Shown here one piece after another: positions 13,193 through 24,877 of a DNA stretch of 64,000 nt. Position 1 is the first letter of the stretch. The number at the start of each line of letters is the position of its first letter. Both the position numbers and the translations under genes were made by a program. Source of the DNA: Cryptomeria japonica. Taxonomy: Eukaryota > Streptophyta > Pinopsida > Cupressales > Cupressaceae. Below the pieces are notes generated by a model, which searched no databases, was not told where the DNA came from, and saw only the letters and a program-made list of their open reading frames with translations. The stretch lies in contig NC_081406.1 of NCBI RefSeq assembly GCF_030272615.1, positions 459,076,072 to 459,140,071 of the forward strand, in the 5' to 3' direction.

Positions 13193-14391
13193 TGCAACAA
13201 AAATGGAAAGAGCACAAAGAGAGGTACAATCACACAAGACACCCCCCCAAATTCACTCAATCAAAGAACCCCCCCCAAAACTGATGATTTGGCACTTTAT
13301 AATTAGTGCATATACAATGGGCCACTTTATAATTAGTGCGTATCCAAAAATTCCAAAAAACTTGTGTACCAAAATCAGTAAATAACCACACCACTACAAA
13401 GATCATGAAATTTTAGCCCATTTCAAAAAAAATTGCACCAAAAAAGGAGCAAAAATGAGCAAGATATGGCCTTTCAAAGTTGGATTGCAAAACTGAAAGT
13501 CTCAATGGAGAGGGGGTCAAAAAATTTCAAAAAGCTGCTGATGTGGTGCTAACATCAGCATTTTACTATCTTAAATTTGATGGCCATATGATCGTCGCGA
13601 AAACTTTGCCTCCCTGTTGACGGGGTGTCCGTACTGTACGGATAGGCTGATGTGGTAGTCTGCGTCAGCTCTGCATGGCGGGTGATGTGGCATACGACTG
13701 GACTGCTTGGCGTAGTGATTATGTGTATGGACTGCAGACCGTGGGCTAGTGGCCGCCTACCACGTGGCGAGCATGGATTCCATCAGTGTTGTAGTCACCG
13801 GTGGAGAGAAGGTGTCGCTGGAGGTGGAGGAAGCTACCAGAGAGCTGGAGGTGGAGGGAGCTGCCAGAGAGTGTGGGCGGCGGCCGGCGGGGTCCCGGGG
13901 GCGCGGTAGCTAGGCGGCGCGGGTCTTGGTGGCACAGGTCATGGTGGCGGTAGGTACACATCGGTGCGGGAGGTACACGGCAGGCACTGCAGAGTACAGT
14001 CGGGTATGACCTGCAACCTGCAACATGCAGGTACAAAGGGCATGGGTGGGTCTGCGGACCCCCCAAAAATATATATTTTTTTGTTTTTTTTTTTATTTGA
14101 TTTTTTGTTTTTTCAAATTTGGATCACCCTTTTTTTTTAATTTTTTTTAATTTATTTTTTTCAGAAAATATGAAATTTTTTTTGAAATCTGTACAATAAT
14201 AGCCAAAATGGGGAAAAAATTTCCTCACCAAAATAGGTCGACTTTATAGTTGAAATTTATGGAAACGGCCTCCCGGATTCAATGGTGATGTCCAAATCAT
14301 TGTACGACGCCCCCAAAAAATGAAGATCCCCAAATCCGAAAATAGAAGCCTCCAAAGTGTCTCCAAAAAACTAATCAATGAAGTCCCAATA
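13193..14391 (-). other. Untranslated leader of the nested copia element
   Basis: 1.2 kb between PBS and gag. Base composition changes sharply: 13600-14050 is GC-rich with GGAGGTGGAGG-type repeats, while 14060-14180 is A/T homopolymer-rich. No coding homology is seen. The GC-rich part may fold or act in packaging, but that is inference. Confidence 0.6.
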
Positions 14392-14403
14392 GCTCTGATA
14401 CCA
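14392..14403 (-). promoter_or_regulatory. Primer-binding site of the nested copia element
   Basis: GCTCTGATACCA is the exact reverse complement of TGGTATCAGAGC and abuts the LTR start at 14404. Confidence 0.93.
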
Positions 14404-14851
14404 TGTAGGATTTTGCCAAGATCAAGGGACAATGAAAAGCATAAAAAGAGACAATAGAATGACAAGAACAAACTGTATTCTCATCAATATGCAAATGATC
14501 AACTAGATTAACCAATACAATGAATATAGGCCTGCTTATATAGGCAAGGCCATATGGATGTATGAGCACACAATTATGACATTTGGCTCAATGAGAAACA
14601 AAGGTAGGTAAGAAATACTAGGGGTAGGTAGGAGATATAATATAATATTCCACAAGAGGTGGATGACCCACCGAATGTGGAGTGTAACAGCAAAATAAAA
14701 CCACAAAAGGTGGAATTTCTCCTACAAGCTCTATCCCTATGTGCACACTTCCCTAAGTATCTCAAATCCAAACTACAAAGAGATGCATTATCCTAAGTTA
14801 ACTTAAGTAAAGTGTAATAATACCCAAAGTGAATATTTATTTACACCAACA
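14404..14851 (-). repeat. 5' LTR of the nested copia element
   Basis: 448 bp, paired with 8477-8925, with AAGAT directly outside at 14852-14856. Confidence 0.95.
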
Positions 14852-15385
14852 AAGATGAAGAAAAGATTGCAGATTATCTTTATAGGGTAGATGAAACTAT
14901 GAGCTCCATTAGGGAACTTGGAGAAGAGGTTGTTGATGAATTTACTGTTAAAAAGGTACTTAGATCACTCACATCTAAGTATGATACTAAGGTTTCTGCT
15001 ATATATGAAGCCAAGGATCTAAAAAACCTTCACAATGGATGAGTTATTTGGCTCCTTAATTGCTTATGTCATGAGGACAACCAGAGAAGGATCTTCAAGG
15101 AAAGAAGTTGCTTTCAAATCCATCAAAAAGGGAAAGGAAGAGGTTTCTCATAAAGGATCCAGTGAAGACTCGGATGTAGAGGTAGCAAACTTTGTTACAA
15201 ATCTCAAGAGAGGATCTGGTAAGTATAAAGGAAAGTTGCCACTCAAATGCTTCAACTATGGTAAATTATGACACTTTGCTACAAAATGTCCCTATAGTGA
15301 AACCGATGGAGATAAGAAAAGGAGCTCTGGAAGATCTTTCATTAAAGACAAAGAGAAGAAAGTTTACTGGCAACAAAGAAAAATT

Positions 15386-17051
15386 TGTTTAACACAATGT
15401 ACCATTGGGAAGGGGGTGAATCAGTGGCTCCCAATATATTAAACCTTTTAAACCAAACTCTTGGTACCAGCTAGCAAATCAGGCACAAGGAGGATATACT
15501 GGTGAGCTAAGGAAAGAGATCAAATGAAAACACACAAAGATACTCAATACATAACACTAGATATACGAGGAAAACCCAATGTGGGAAAACCCTCGGTGAG
15601 AAATGTTGTTGGAGACTACTGCTCCGATACAACCTCACAATAAGCACTGATTACAAAGTTTAGGGCACCAACCCAAGGAGAACCAACCCTTGCATTGAGC
15701 TCCAAATTAGTGATGTACTAAAGATCAGATTAATACAATAGTTTTAATCTTGTTACAAATGAGTTTTGTAACTCTTACAATGAAAAACTTCACTAGTTTA
15801 ACTCTTCTCAATCGGTTCTCCCTTTCTCAGTTCTTTGTCGGTTCTTTGTTCTTTGTTTATACCTTTTTCTGCCCATATTTTATCTTGCATAGCCTTCACT
15901 GGTACACTCTCTTATCTCCTTCACCTTTTGCAAATTTCTTCCTGAACCCCCCTTGTTAGTTTAAACAATTGTAGTTCTATTTGGCAGCTTGCTGATTGCT
16001 CTAACCTTGTCAGTAAAACCTCTAATAAACCTTCTACTGGTTCTACCTCTCTATCAAAAAATCCAAGACTCTGATGATTTTGATCTTCTCTCTGACCACT
16101 CTCTACTCTCTTAGTTACTCTATTTTTGTTGGCATCAAGCATCATCATCTTAAGTGTTTAGTCTACATATTTATACTTGATTATTCCCATCAACACCTGG
16201 ATTCAAACTAGGCATGTTATGGTTTTTTCTCCATCGAGTATGTCTATATTAAATCTAATCAGATCTCCTCTCCTTGATTGATGGTTTGCATTAGATCAAA
16301 CACAACCACCATTTCTGATGACATCTATACACGCTTTCTATCTTTAGCAACTTGCAACTTGTTTTTCTAGCCTTTCTCTATCATTCACCATTAATGCCTC
16401 AGGTATTTCCTTCAACCATGGAGCACAAATATCGAATTGTCCTACTTGATTTATCTCACCAAAAACCTTCTACATCTCGATCCGCCTCAAGTGACACTTC
16501 TTCTATGATTGACCTATGATTCATGGGTTCTTTATTTAAAGTTGACCTGCTCATCACCTATCACATCAATGGATGATTTTCCTACCACTGCATGCCTACC
16601 ACATGGAACCTACGTGTCATCCTCAGACACCATCCAACTCAACCCAATCTTCTATGTTGATTTCACTTCATTCACTGACCAAGACACATGACTAGTGTTT
16701 TATCGGCTCATATACTCTACTGATAGATCATATTGACTTGGAATTCTTCTGGTTTTGTGTCCATACTTCATGTGATCCAACAATCATTCACTATGTTGGT
16801 TTTTCTTCTTCATGTCCATACATGCTCACCGGTGGATCTCCTTATTGCATCTTCATACTAGTAACATACCTACCAATTGTCATTTCATATCGGTTTCCAA
16901 TATTGTCAATTGATACTCATTCGATTCATATGCAGTCATTGAAGGCAACAAGATTCTGTAGAAGGCATACACTAGCATTGGAGGCATACATCGACAGATA
17001 CCGGCATTGGAGTAATCAAGGTCATAACCAGCACCGACACTGACATTCAAC
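15386..17051 (-). repeat. Inverted copia LTR, same family as 6321-8022
   Basis: It begins TGTTTAACACAATGTACC, the reverse complement of the 3' end of the + LTR at 6321-8022, followed by the C-tract signature in reverse (about 15405) and the CCCTCGGTGAG/GATATACGAGG blocks. Inverted homology continues through about 16600. The far end at 17051 (ATTCAACA) is less certain. No matching target-site duplication is seen. The arms are visibly diverged. Confidence 0.65.
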
Positions 17052-17800
17052 ACTTATGTGAATCCGACATCAGTCTGGGATCTGAAAAGTTTTATTTAAT
17101 CATTTTATAATTATTGTATAGGGTTGGCATTGAATATCTTTTGTAATGTATTGTAATCTGACATAAGGCATATTGTTTGTAAAGGGTATATAAGTCAATT
17201 TATTAGGTCATTGTGATATAGAAGAGTGTGTAGGAAAAGGAAGCAAAATAGTGTGATGCTAAGGACATCTATATAGATCATTTGTATGCGAAAGTAATAT
17301 CATGCAATGATCAGTAGATGGTTTGTAAAGCATTCTTGGAGAAAATGAGATATCGGTAAAAGGGTTTAAGAACTAGTACAAAAAGAGCTATAACCGAAAC
17401 TCTTTTTGGCATAGCAGATGCATTTTGTGAGCTCACCATTATTGTTTTATCTCAGCATAAGCTTGTAGTCAGTGAGACTTTTTTTGTGTTGAGTAGTGTG
17501 CTCTAGGCAGTGTGCCTTCCTACATGTGCAGGCCCCCATACTATGCAATATCTTTCACATGGCCAGTGAATTGATATTGTGGGTCATAAATCCCACCATG
17601 GTTTTTCCTCTTTGAGGTTTTCCATGTATAAATTCTATGTGTTGTGATTTTCATTCATCTGGCTTGTTTATTTACTTCATGTTATATGTTTCTTCATTTA
17701 CTGGTTTATATGTGTATGTTGTAATAAGGTAAAATCTTATATTACCAGCAGAACATCGATTCACCGCCCCCTCTCAGTGTTCTTGGATTCATTGTTTTCA
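17052..17800 (+). repeat. Truncated copia-type LTR, + strand
   Basis: It carries the LTR blocks CCCACCATGGTTTTTCC (about 17593) and GATTCACCGCCCCCTCTCAGTG (about 17758), ending near TTTTCA at 17800. No PBS follows. Instead the sequence runs into the edge of a minus-strand LTR. Confidence 0.6.
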
Positions 17801-17869
17801 AACATCCAATACTTACTTGTCAGTTATCATCCCATACCGGTTGACATCAATGACAACACAATACCAACA
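17801..17869 (-). repeat. Short LTR-start remnant and polypurine tract, minus strand
   Basis: In minus reading, TTGATGTCAACCGGTATG-type sequence follows TGTTGG. It lies beside a decayed polypurine region whose + strand form is CAATCTCCTTGTTTGGC (about 17866), against CAATCTCCCCCTTTGGC in the element ending at 20330. Confidence 0.55.
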
Positions 17870-18989
17870 ATCTCCTTGTTTGGCATTGATGTCAACACAC
17901 TCTATTCCTTCACCCTACCCATTGGACCATTCTCCCCCTTTGACAACAATGACAAAGGGTCAGGGAATCCTTCCATCTAATTCATTCTCCAATGGTTATA
18001 TAGTGTATTCTCCCTATTTGATTTCTATCCACTCAACCAACAACATATAAGATGGAGGATAGAGACACCAACTGACATCAATTGTTCATAAGAGTCAAAT
18101 GTGATTGTACTATGAGTGCTACCAATTGGGAAAGTAGATTCTCCTAATCATGAAATTCTCTTGGGTATTCCTACAATAATTTCCTTCTTCTACAATTTGT
18201 TCTTCCAATACACCTGTGTAGTGTTCCTTTCACCCGATGGTCCAATTGTGATTTTTATCAAAGTAAAAATTGAATAGACATTGAAGGAACTTTCAAATGA
18301 CAACCAATGAGTACTACACAAAAGCTCAAGCATGTCAGTGTTGTAGCATAATCACTTGATCTCCCCCTATGTCGAACATATGGTCCAAGAGATAGGAGAT
18401 TTTACAATGAACTCCCCATGAACCATAGATATTCATACACATTTAAGTGCATGAAATAGGTGATACCACTCCTAACTTGTGTCTCAAATACTCAAAACTC
18501 TTTAGTGGTAGAGGCTTGGTGAAGATATCAACCACTTGTTCACCTATAGAGACATACTCTACCTTGACTTCATAGATCTGTCACCTCTCTGGGAAAATGA
18601 TATTTGATGGAAATATGCTTTGTCCTTGAGTGCATAACTGGATTCTTTGATATATAAATAAATTGTCACAATAGATGGAAATAGGGTCAGACATCTCTAC
18701 CTGAATATCCTTGAGGGTCTTCTTCATCCATAACACCTGAGAATAGCATGTGGCAGCAATAATATATTATGCCTCAGTAGTAGATAGAGAAACTGAATCT
18801 TGCTTCTTACTATGCCATGACCAATTGATTACCTAGGACGAATGCACCACCACTTGTTCTCTTACAGTCATCAATGCAGCCTACCAAATCAACATCAGTG
18901 TAAGCATGCAAGATAAAATCCCCTTTCTTGGGATACCATAGTCCATAATCAAGTGTCCCTTGTATATACCAAAATATCCTTCTGACTGC
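17870..18989 (-). pseudogene. Copia 3' fragment with RNase H remnant
   Basis: The minus strand encodes a decayed RNase H. A block near 18985-18810 reads GLWYPKKGDF then HAYTDVDLVGC, matching the usual YTDADWAG region with the catalytic-site Asp-Trp degraded. Further RNase H-like sequence continues to about 18500, where a motif for the SLSTAEAEY region is still discernible near 18770. The 18050-18500 stretch is the untranslated region before the polypurine tract. Upstream domains (gag, protease, integrase, RT) are missing; the coding sequence breaks abruptly at a minisatellite at 18990. Confidence 0.75.
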
Positions 18990-19140
18990 AAAATCATAAA
19001 ATGTCCTGAAAAAGATCTTAAAAATCATAAAATGTCCTGGAAAAATCTTAAAAATCATAAAATGTCTTGAAAAAATCATAAAAATCATAAAATGTCCTTA
19101 AAAAAACCATAAAAATCATAAAATATCTTGAAAAAAGCCT
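18990..19140. repeat. Minisatellite, five units of 30-31 bp
   Basis: Units start at 18990, 19021, 19051, 19081 and 19112, each beginning AAAATCATAAAATRTC and differing at a few positions. The array abuts the broken copia RNase H on one side and AT-rich sequence on the other. Confidence 0.9.
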
Positions 19141-19275
19141 ACAAATTAAAACATTCATAAAAAACCTAAAAAAACAATAAACATCCAAAAATATGTAATA
19201 AACATTGTGAAGACACGAACACTTAAGACAAGTGTAGTACCCCTGCCCTAATCAATTTATAATCTCGGTTTCATC

Positions 19276-20330
19276 TGTAGGTCCCGGAGAAAACTAAGAG
19301 GGGGGGGGGTGAATTAGTTGTCTAATAAATTCAAACCAAAAACTTATTAACCAACTTAATGCTTAATACTAGTAAATCAGTTAAGTATGCCAATAGACAG
19401 TGTTAACAGTAAATTGCTATACCGGTAAGAATTAATGCATGAAACATAAGCACAAAGTCATCCACAACACATGACACCAATATTTGTATGTGGAAACCCT
19501 GTAAGGGAAAAACCATGGTGGGAAACCTTACCCACAATCAGATGATACTACTGCAGATAGTAAGTGTACAAGAGGGGTCTGCACATGCAGAAAGGCCAAT
19601 AGTGTAGAGCTCACTGCTCAATCACAAATGGGAGTCACACTGACTATAGTTGAATGGTTAAATCCAATAAGAATGTACTGCACAAAATTGCATCTTCATA
19701 TGCTAGATTCAGTACCGGTGTAATGCTGATATGCTTCCACAAAAACCTAACTTCACCTTCAAATGATGTCTTTGTGTATAGCTCTGCTTAATCTCACATA
19801 TACCTTCTCACAATTCTTTTCGTATACCACACTTGATCTTACGAATAAGATCTTACATTTATACCATACCCTAAGACCAATTTTAGTAGGTTGGCTCTAC
19901 AAGATATTACAATAAAAACATTTTACAAATAATATAATATCTGATGCAATAACTGATTAAACATATTGGCTTAATGCATTTACAACAATAATAAATCATC
20001 TCCATAGCGTGCCATGCTGATCTGGAAAAGATAAACCTGTCGGTGTAACCCTAGATAACCTGGACCTATTTGCCAGTAAAAGCAAATATGAAAATAAGAA
20101 TATACTAATGATTGTTACTTCAAAATAAAGTGTCCACATGATGTCTTCAACATTACCAAGTGTCTTCCATGCCATTCTAGGTACCGGTGAACATTATATC
20201 CTGTCGGTTAATCATATACTGGTAATTGTTGCACAATTTACTTTTTGCCAATGAATGTTGTTGGATCTCCAAAGTAGGTGTATTTAGTAGGTGTTGACAT
20301 CAATGACAAAACCATACCAAAATACCAACA
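19276..20330 (-). repeat. 3' LTR of the 19276-25936 copia element
   Basis: 1055 bp. It begins TGTAGGTCCCGGAG and has a G10 run near 19300 (the C-tract in reverse). It ends TACCAACA at 20330. Confidence 0.93.
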
Positions 20331-20700
20331 ATCTCCCCCTTTGGCATTGATGGCAACACAAGATGGAAAAACCATCAAAGTGCCAAAACAGAAATGCCAA
20401 GTGTAAAACCAACAATCTCCTCAAGGTGACAATCTCTCCCCTTGGAAGCAATTTGATGTTATCCTGTACCAATTTTCACCATAGATATCTCTCCTCAATT
20501 GATAATGTGTTTTTCCATATATCTCTCCCCCTTTGACATCAAATGCCAAAGCTACAAAATTTAAGTCCATACAAAAATACCAACTAGTCTCCCTGAGAAG
20601 TAGCTTCCTCATCAAATACCGGAATAAAAGATTTGTCCATTTAATTCTACCAGTTGATGACAATCATCAATTGTCTAAGTCTCTACCAGTGGAGGTATGA
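20331..20700 (-). promoter_or_regulatory. Polypurine tract region with repeated purine runs
   Basis: ATCTCCCCCTTTGGC at 20331 is the polypurine tract in reverse. Similar tracts recur near 20413-20440 and at 20520-20535 (CTCTCCCCCTTTGACATC). The rest of the stretch is untranslated sequence before RNase H. Confidence 0.7.
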
Positions 20701-23700
20701 CTCTGAGCTAATCTCTGAGATACTCAAAAGTTTCCTTAGGCAAAGGTTTTGTGAAAATATCTGCAAGTTGTTCTTTAGTATTCACATAAACCAGTTTTAT
20801 CTCCTTTTCTTCAACTTTTTCCCTTAGAAAATTCAGTTTGATAGAAACATGTTTTGTTTTAGAATGTAATCTAGATTCTTAGATATATCAATTGTTGCAG
20901 TGTTATCACAATATATAGTAATAGGCTCCTTGCATTTTACCTTTATGTCTTTCAACATTTGCTTAAGCCAAAGTACCTGTGTACAGTTTGTTGCTACTGC
21001 AACATATTCTGATTCTGCTGTTGATAGAGATGTACAAATCTATTTCTTACTTAACCAAGAAACTAATCTCTTTCCAAGAAAGAATGCTCCTCCAGTGGTG
21101 CTTTTTCTATCATCCAAATCTCCTGCCCAATTTGCATCTGTGTATGCATATAGATCAAAATTTTCATCTTTAGGATACCATAATCCAAGATTTGTTGTGC
21201 CTTGTAAGTACCGGAAAATCCTTTTTACTGCTGATTCATGATTTTCCCTAGGATTAATCTGAAATCTAGAAACTATACATACTGCATTCATAATATCAGG
21301 TCTGGTTTGTGTCAAATATAGTAAACCTCCTATCATAGATTTGTATCTAGTTGGATTAACAGGTGTAGATTCATCCCTTTGAGATAATTTGTCATTTGTA
21401 GTCATAGATGTGCTTACCAGTTTAGAGTTCTCCATCCCAAATTTCTTAAGTAGTTCTTTCAAGTACTTAGATTGACTGAAAAATATGCCTTTATCAGTCT
21501 GTAAAATCTGCAATCCTAAAAAGAATTTTATTTCTCCAATCATAGACATTTCAAATTCTTGCTGCATTTCAAGAGAAAATTCTTTGCATAATTCATCTTC
21601 TCCTCCAAAGATTATATCATCAACAAATACTTCAATAATCAAGATGTCATCATTAGTTACTTTGTAATATAAATTGCTATCTGCATTTCCTTTAGTACAA
21701 CCAATCTTTAAAAGATACTTATCCAATCTTGCATACCAAGCTCTTAGAGCTTGTTTTAATCCATACAGAGCTTTTCTTAACCTGCAAACCATATCATTGT
21801 CATCTGTCAAGGAAAATCCATCAGGTTGTTCAATATAGACTTCCTCTTCAATATCTCCATTAAAAAATGCACATTTAATATCAATTTGATAAACTTTGTA
21901 ATCCTTGTGAGCTGCAAAAGCCAAGAATAATCTAACTGCTTAAATTATGGCTACCGGTGCAAAGGTTTCATTGTAATCAACTCCTTCTTTTTGAGAATAT
22001 CCCTTACACACTAGTCTTGCTTTATTTCTGACAACCTTACCATCTTCATTGAGTTTGTTTCTAAATACCCATTTGGTTCCATTTACATTTTTATTTTTAG
22101 GCCGGGGAACTAATGTCCAAGTATTATTTTTCTCAATTTGTCCTAATTCTTCTTCCATAGCTTTAATCCAAAATTTATCTTCACATGCCTCATTGATAGA
22201 TAATGGTTCAATTTGAGAAATAAGACATACCTCTTCATTTGCCAATCTTCCTCTTGTCATGACTCCTTTAAGTTTGCTTCCAATTATCTGATCTTCAGAG
22301 TGATTCAATCTTACATACCGGGGTGTCTTATTCTGTTGTTGTTATTCAATTATTGTGGAATCCTCTGATGATACTGGAGTAACTGGATCATCATTCTGTA
22401 CCAGTGGATTTATTGTAGGTCCATTTGTCATTTTTTCTATTCCTAGTTCAGAGTCTATATACCTTGAAGTTCCTCTGAATTGTTCATCAATCTTTACATT
22501 TGTACTCTCAACAATTTTTTGTAATCTTTTATTAAAACATCTATATGCTTTACTCTTAGATGAATAACCAAGAAATATTCCTTCATCACTTCTAGTATCA
22601 AACTTACCAATATACTCATCTCTTCTAATATAACATTTACTTCCAAAAATTCTGAAATACTTAAGAGTAGGATTATTACCAAACCATAGTTCATGAGGGG
22701 TCTTACCGGTTTCACCTTTGATGTGAACTTTGTTGAATGTATAGACAGCAGTGCTTACTGCCTCTCTCCAGTACACATGTGGTAGATTTTCTTCTGATAA
22801 CATACTTCTTGCTGCATCCAAAATAGTTTTGTTTTTTCTTTCAACAACTCCATTCTATTGTGGTGTCCAAGGTGCTAATAACTGTCTTTTGATTCCATTT
22901 ACTTCATAGAATGTATTAAAATCTTTAGAAGTGAATTCTCCTCCTTGATCTGATCTTAAATATTTAATTTTCTTACCGGTTTCATTTTCAACCATTGCTT
23001 TGAATAGTTTGAACTTCCCAAGTGCTTCTGATTTTTCTCTGAGAAAAGTAACCCAACACATTCTAGAATAATCATCAATAATTAGCATGAAATATCTATC
23101 ACCTTGTAAGCTTTTAGTTCTAGGTGGACCACATAAATCAGTGTGAATTAAATCAAGGGCGTTATTGGATTTTTCTGGAATACTTTTGAAACTAGCTCTA
23201 ACTTGTTTTCCAAATTGACATTCCTTGCAAATTGTATTCTGAGGTTTCACAATTTTAGGTAGATCTCTAACTGCCTTAGAAGTACTGATTTTTACCATGC
23301 AATCAAAATTTACATGACATAGTCTTTTATGCCATAGCCAACTTTCATCTATATGTGCAATTAAGCATGCCTTTTCACTGTTATTCAAATGAAAGATAGT
23401 CTGATTACCGGTTGCAATTTCCAAACTAGTTCTATTCATGATTTTGCATTTTCCATTTTTAAATTGTAACTGAAAACCTTTCTCAACTAATTGACCAACA
23501 CTTAAAAGATTATGTTTTAATCCTTCAACATAGTAGACATTGTCAGTGTTATGTTTACCATCAAGAGATATTGAACCCTTACCTTTGATTGAACAGGCTT
23601 TGTCATCTCTGAATCTTACTAAACCTCCATTGTATTCTTGAAAGTTCAAGAATTTACCTTTGTCTCCAGTCATGTGATGTGAGCATCCTAAGTCAATAAT

Positions 23701-24820
23701 CCATTCATCCTTTGATTCAACTTTAGCTGCTAGGGCTTGTTCTACCGATTGAGCAATAGGTACTGGTTGATCTTCTGTTATAGCAACAAAGACCCATCCA
23801 TTGTCTACTGGATCCTCATCAGAATCATCAGTCACACCTTCATCAATAGTGTAACAAGATTTATCTTTGTTTTTCTTAAATTTGTATCTCTGATATTCAG
23901 GATTAGGTTTGTATGTTCTTCTACCTTCTTCTCTTAGTCTAGCATGTCTATCAGGGCATCTTGAAGCCATATGACCAATCTTATTTGCAGTTAAAACATT
24001 TAAAGGGTGCTTTACCTTCATACTTACTTTCAATTGGGCCTTTTGGCATTTTTCTTACAAATAGTGCTTCAAGTTCTTCAAGCTCTTCATTCTCCTTCCT
24101 GGTTTCTTCAAGTTCTCTTGCATAAAAGGCTCTCCAGTCTGATTTGTCAAAGGATGGAGCAAATGTTGTTGATGCTTTGAAGGCCAAATTAGTGTTTATA
24201 GTAGTAACATAACCAAATTCCTCAATTTCAAAAGCTGAAAGTTTTCCAATCAATGTATCCCTAGTTACTGATGTATTAGGCATTGTTCTCAACTCATTTG
24301 TAGCAGTAACCTTCATTTTATATGTCGGTGGCAAACCTCTTAATATTTTTGAAACAATCTCATCTTCACTCAAGGTTCCTCCATAACATTTGATACCCAA
24401 AACAATTTCATTTACTCTTTCCATAAAAGCAGAAATCCTTTCATCTTCTTCCATTTTCAGATGTTCATACCTGACTCGGAAGCTTTCAAGTTTTGCAATT
24501 TTGACTGTGGAATCCCCTTCATTCAATGTTTCCAAATGATCCCAAATAGCTTTTGCAGTGGACCTATCTGATAATCCCATGATTTGTTGATCTGATAATG
24601 CACTCAAGAGTGCTTCTCTTGCTTTGTAATCATTTTCTTCATCTTTAGCTAAAGTAGTGGGAGCAGTTTGACCAGCTACAGCAGCAGTATAACCATTCTT
24701 AGTAACTTCCCAGATATCTTTACCAATGCAATTCAAATGTGTCTCCATTCTGATTTTCAATATCCCATAGTTGGTTCCATCAAGTTTAGGACTATCCTTT
24801 CTGAAATAATTAGTAGACAT
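20701..24820 (-). pseudogene. Copia gag-pol polyprotein of the 19276-25936 element
   Basis: Starts with ATG at 24820. Gag body to about 24000; the first half of the CCHC knuckle is followed by a one-base insertion in an A-run (about 23985-23990), after which a single frame holds to the end. Protease reads WIIDLGCSHHM (about 23700), so Ser of the D-S-G triad is Leu. The integrase keeps HTDLCGP, SDQGGEF and, after a stop at 22855-22857, NGVVERKN. RT (about 21924-21400) has FVDD, and RNase H has YTDANWAGD. Further single stops occur near 22340, 21940 and 21040. The polyprotein would normally be cut into capsid, protease, integrase and RT/RNase H. It is among the better preserved here but cannot be active. 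Confidence 0.93.
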
Positions 24821-24863
24821 TGGATCTCCTCAAGTTGTTAAACTTCTGCAAAAAGAGGACTAG

Positions 24864-24875
24864 GCTCTGATACCA
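24864..24875 (-). promoter_or_regulatory. Primer-binding site of the 19276-25936 copia element
   Basis: GCTCTGATACCA, exact reverse complement of TGGTATCAGAGC, two bases from the LTR start at 24878. Confidence 0.93.
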
Positions 24876-24877
24876 AT

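Larger units (their letters stand above)
8477..14851 (-). mobile_element. Near-complete Ty1/copia retrotransposon nested in gag
   Basis: 6375 bp with LTRs at 8477-8925 and 14404-14851, both TGTAGG...CCAACA. It has a PBS complementary to initiator tRNA-Met, a polypurine tract at the other end, and gag-pol on the minus strand. A perfect 5-bp target-site duplication AAGAT lies at 8472-8476 and 14852-14856. By hand count the LTRs differ at about 15 positions plus one indel, so the insertion is younger than the gag it interrupts but not recent. Its family also left the solo LTR at 62203-62680. Confidence 0.95.
8099..15290 (+). pseudogene. Copia gag split by a nested copia insertion
   Basis: The 5' part (8099-8476) starts at ATG and encodes a gag N-terminus with MFDGTNYVFW, followed by a UBN2-type body with one stop at 8390-8392. 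The reading is cut at 8476 by a complete copia element and resumes at 14857, where the gag body continues with the typical YLYRVDETMSSIREL segment and a Lys-rich tail toward a damaged zinc knuckle (about 15240-15300). The AAGAT duplication at the two edges shows the halves were once contiguous. No pol follows; an inverted LTR starts at 15386. The protein would bind and package element RNA; it is clearly inactive now. Confidence 0.85.

Noticed and set aside
13652-14066. Gly-rich and His/Pro-rich frames on opposite strands
   Set aside because: They lie in the untranslated leader of the nested copia element, where base composition alone keeps frames open.
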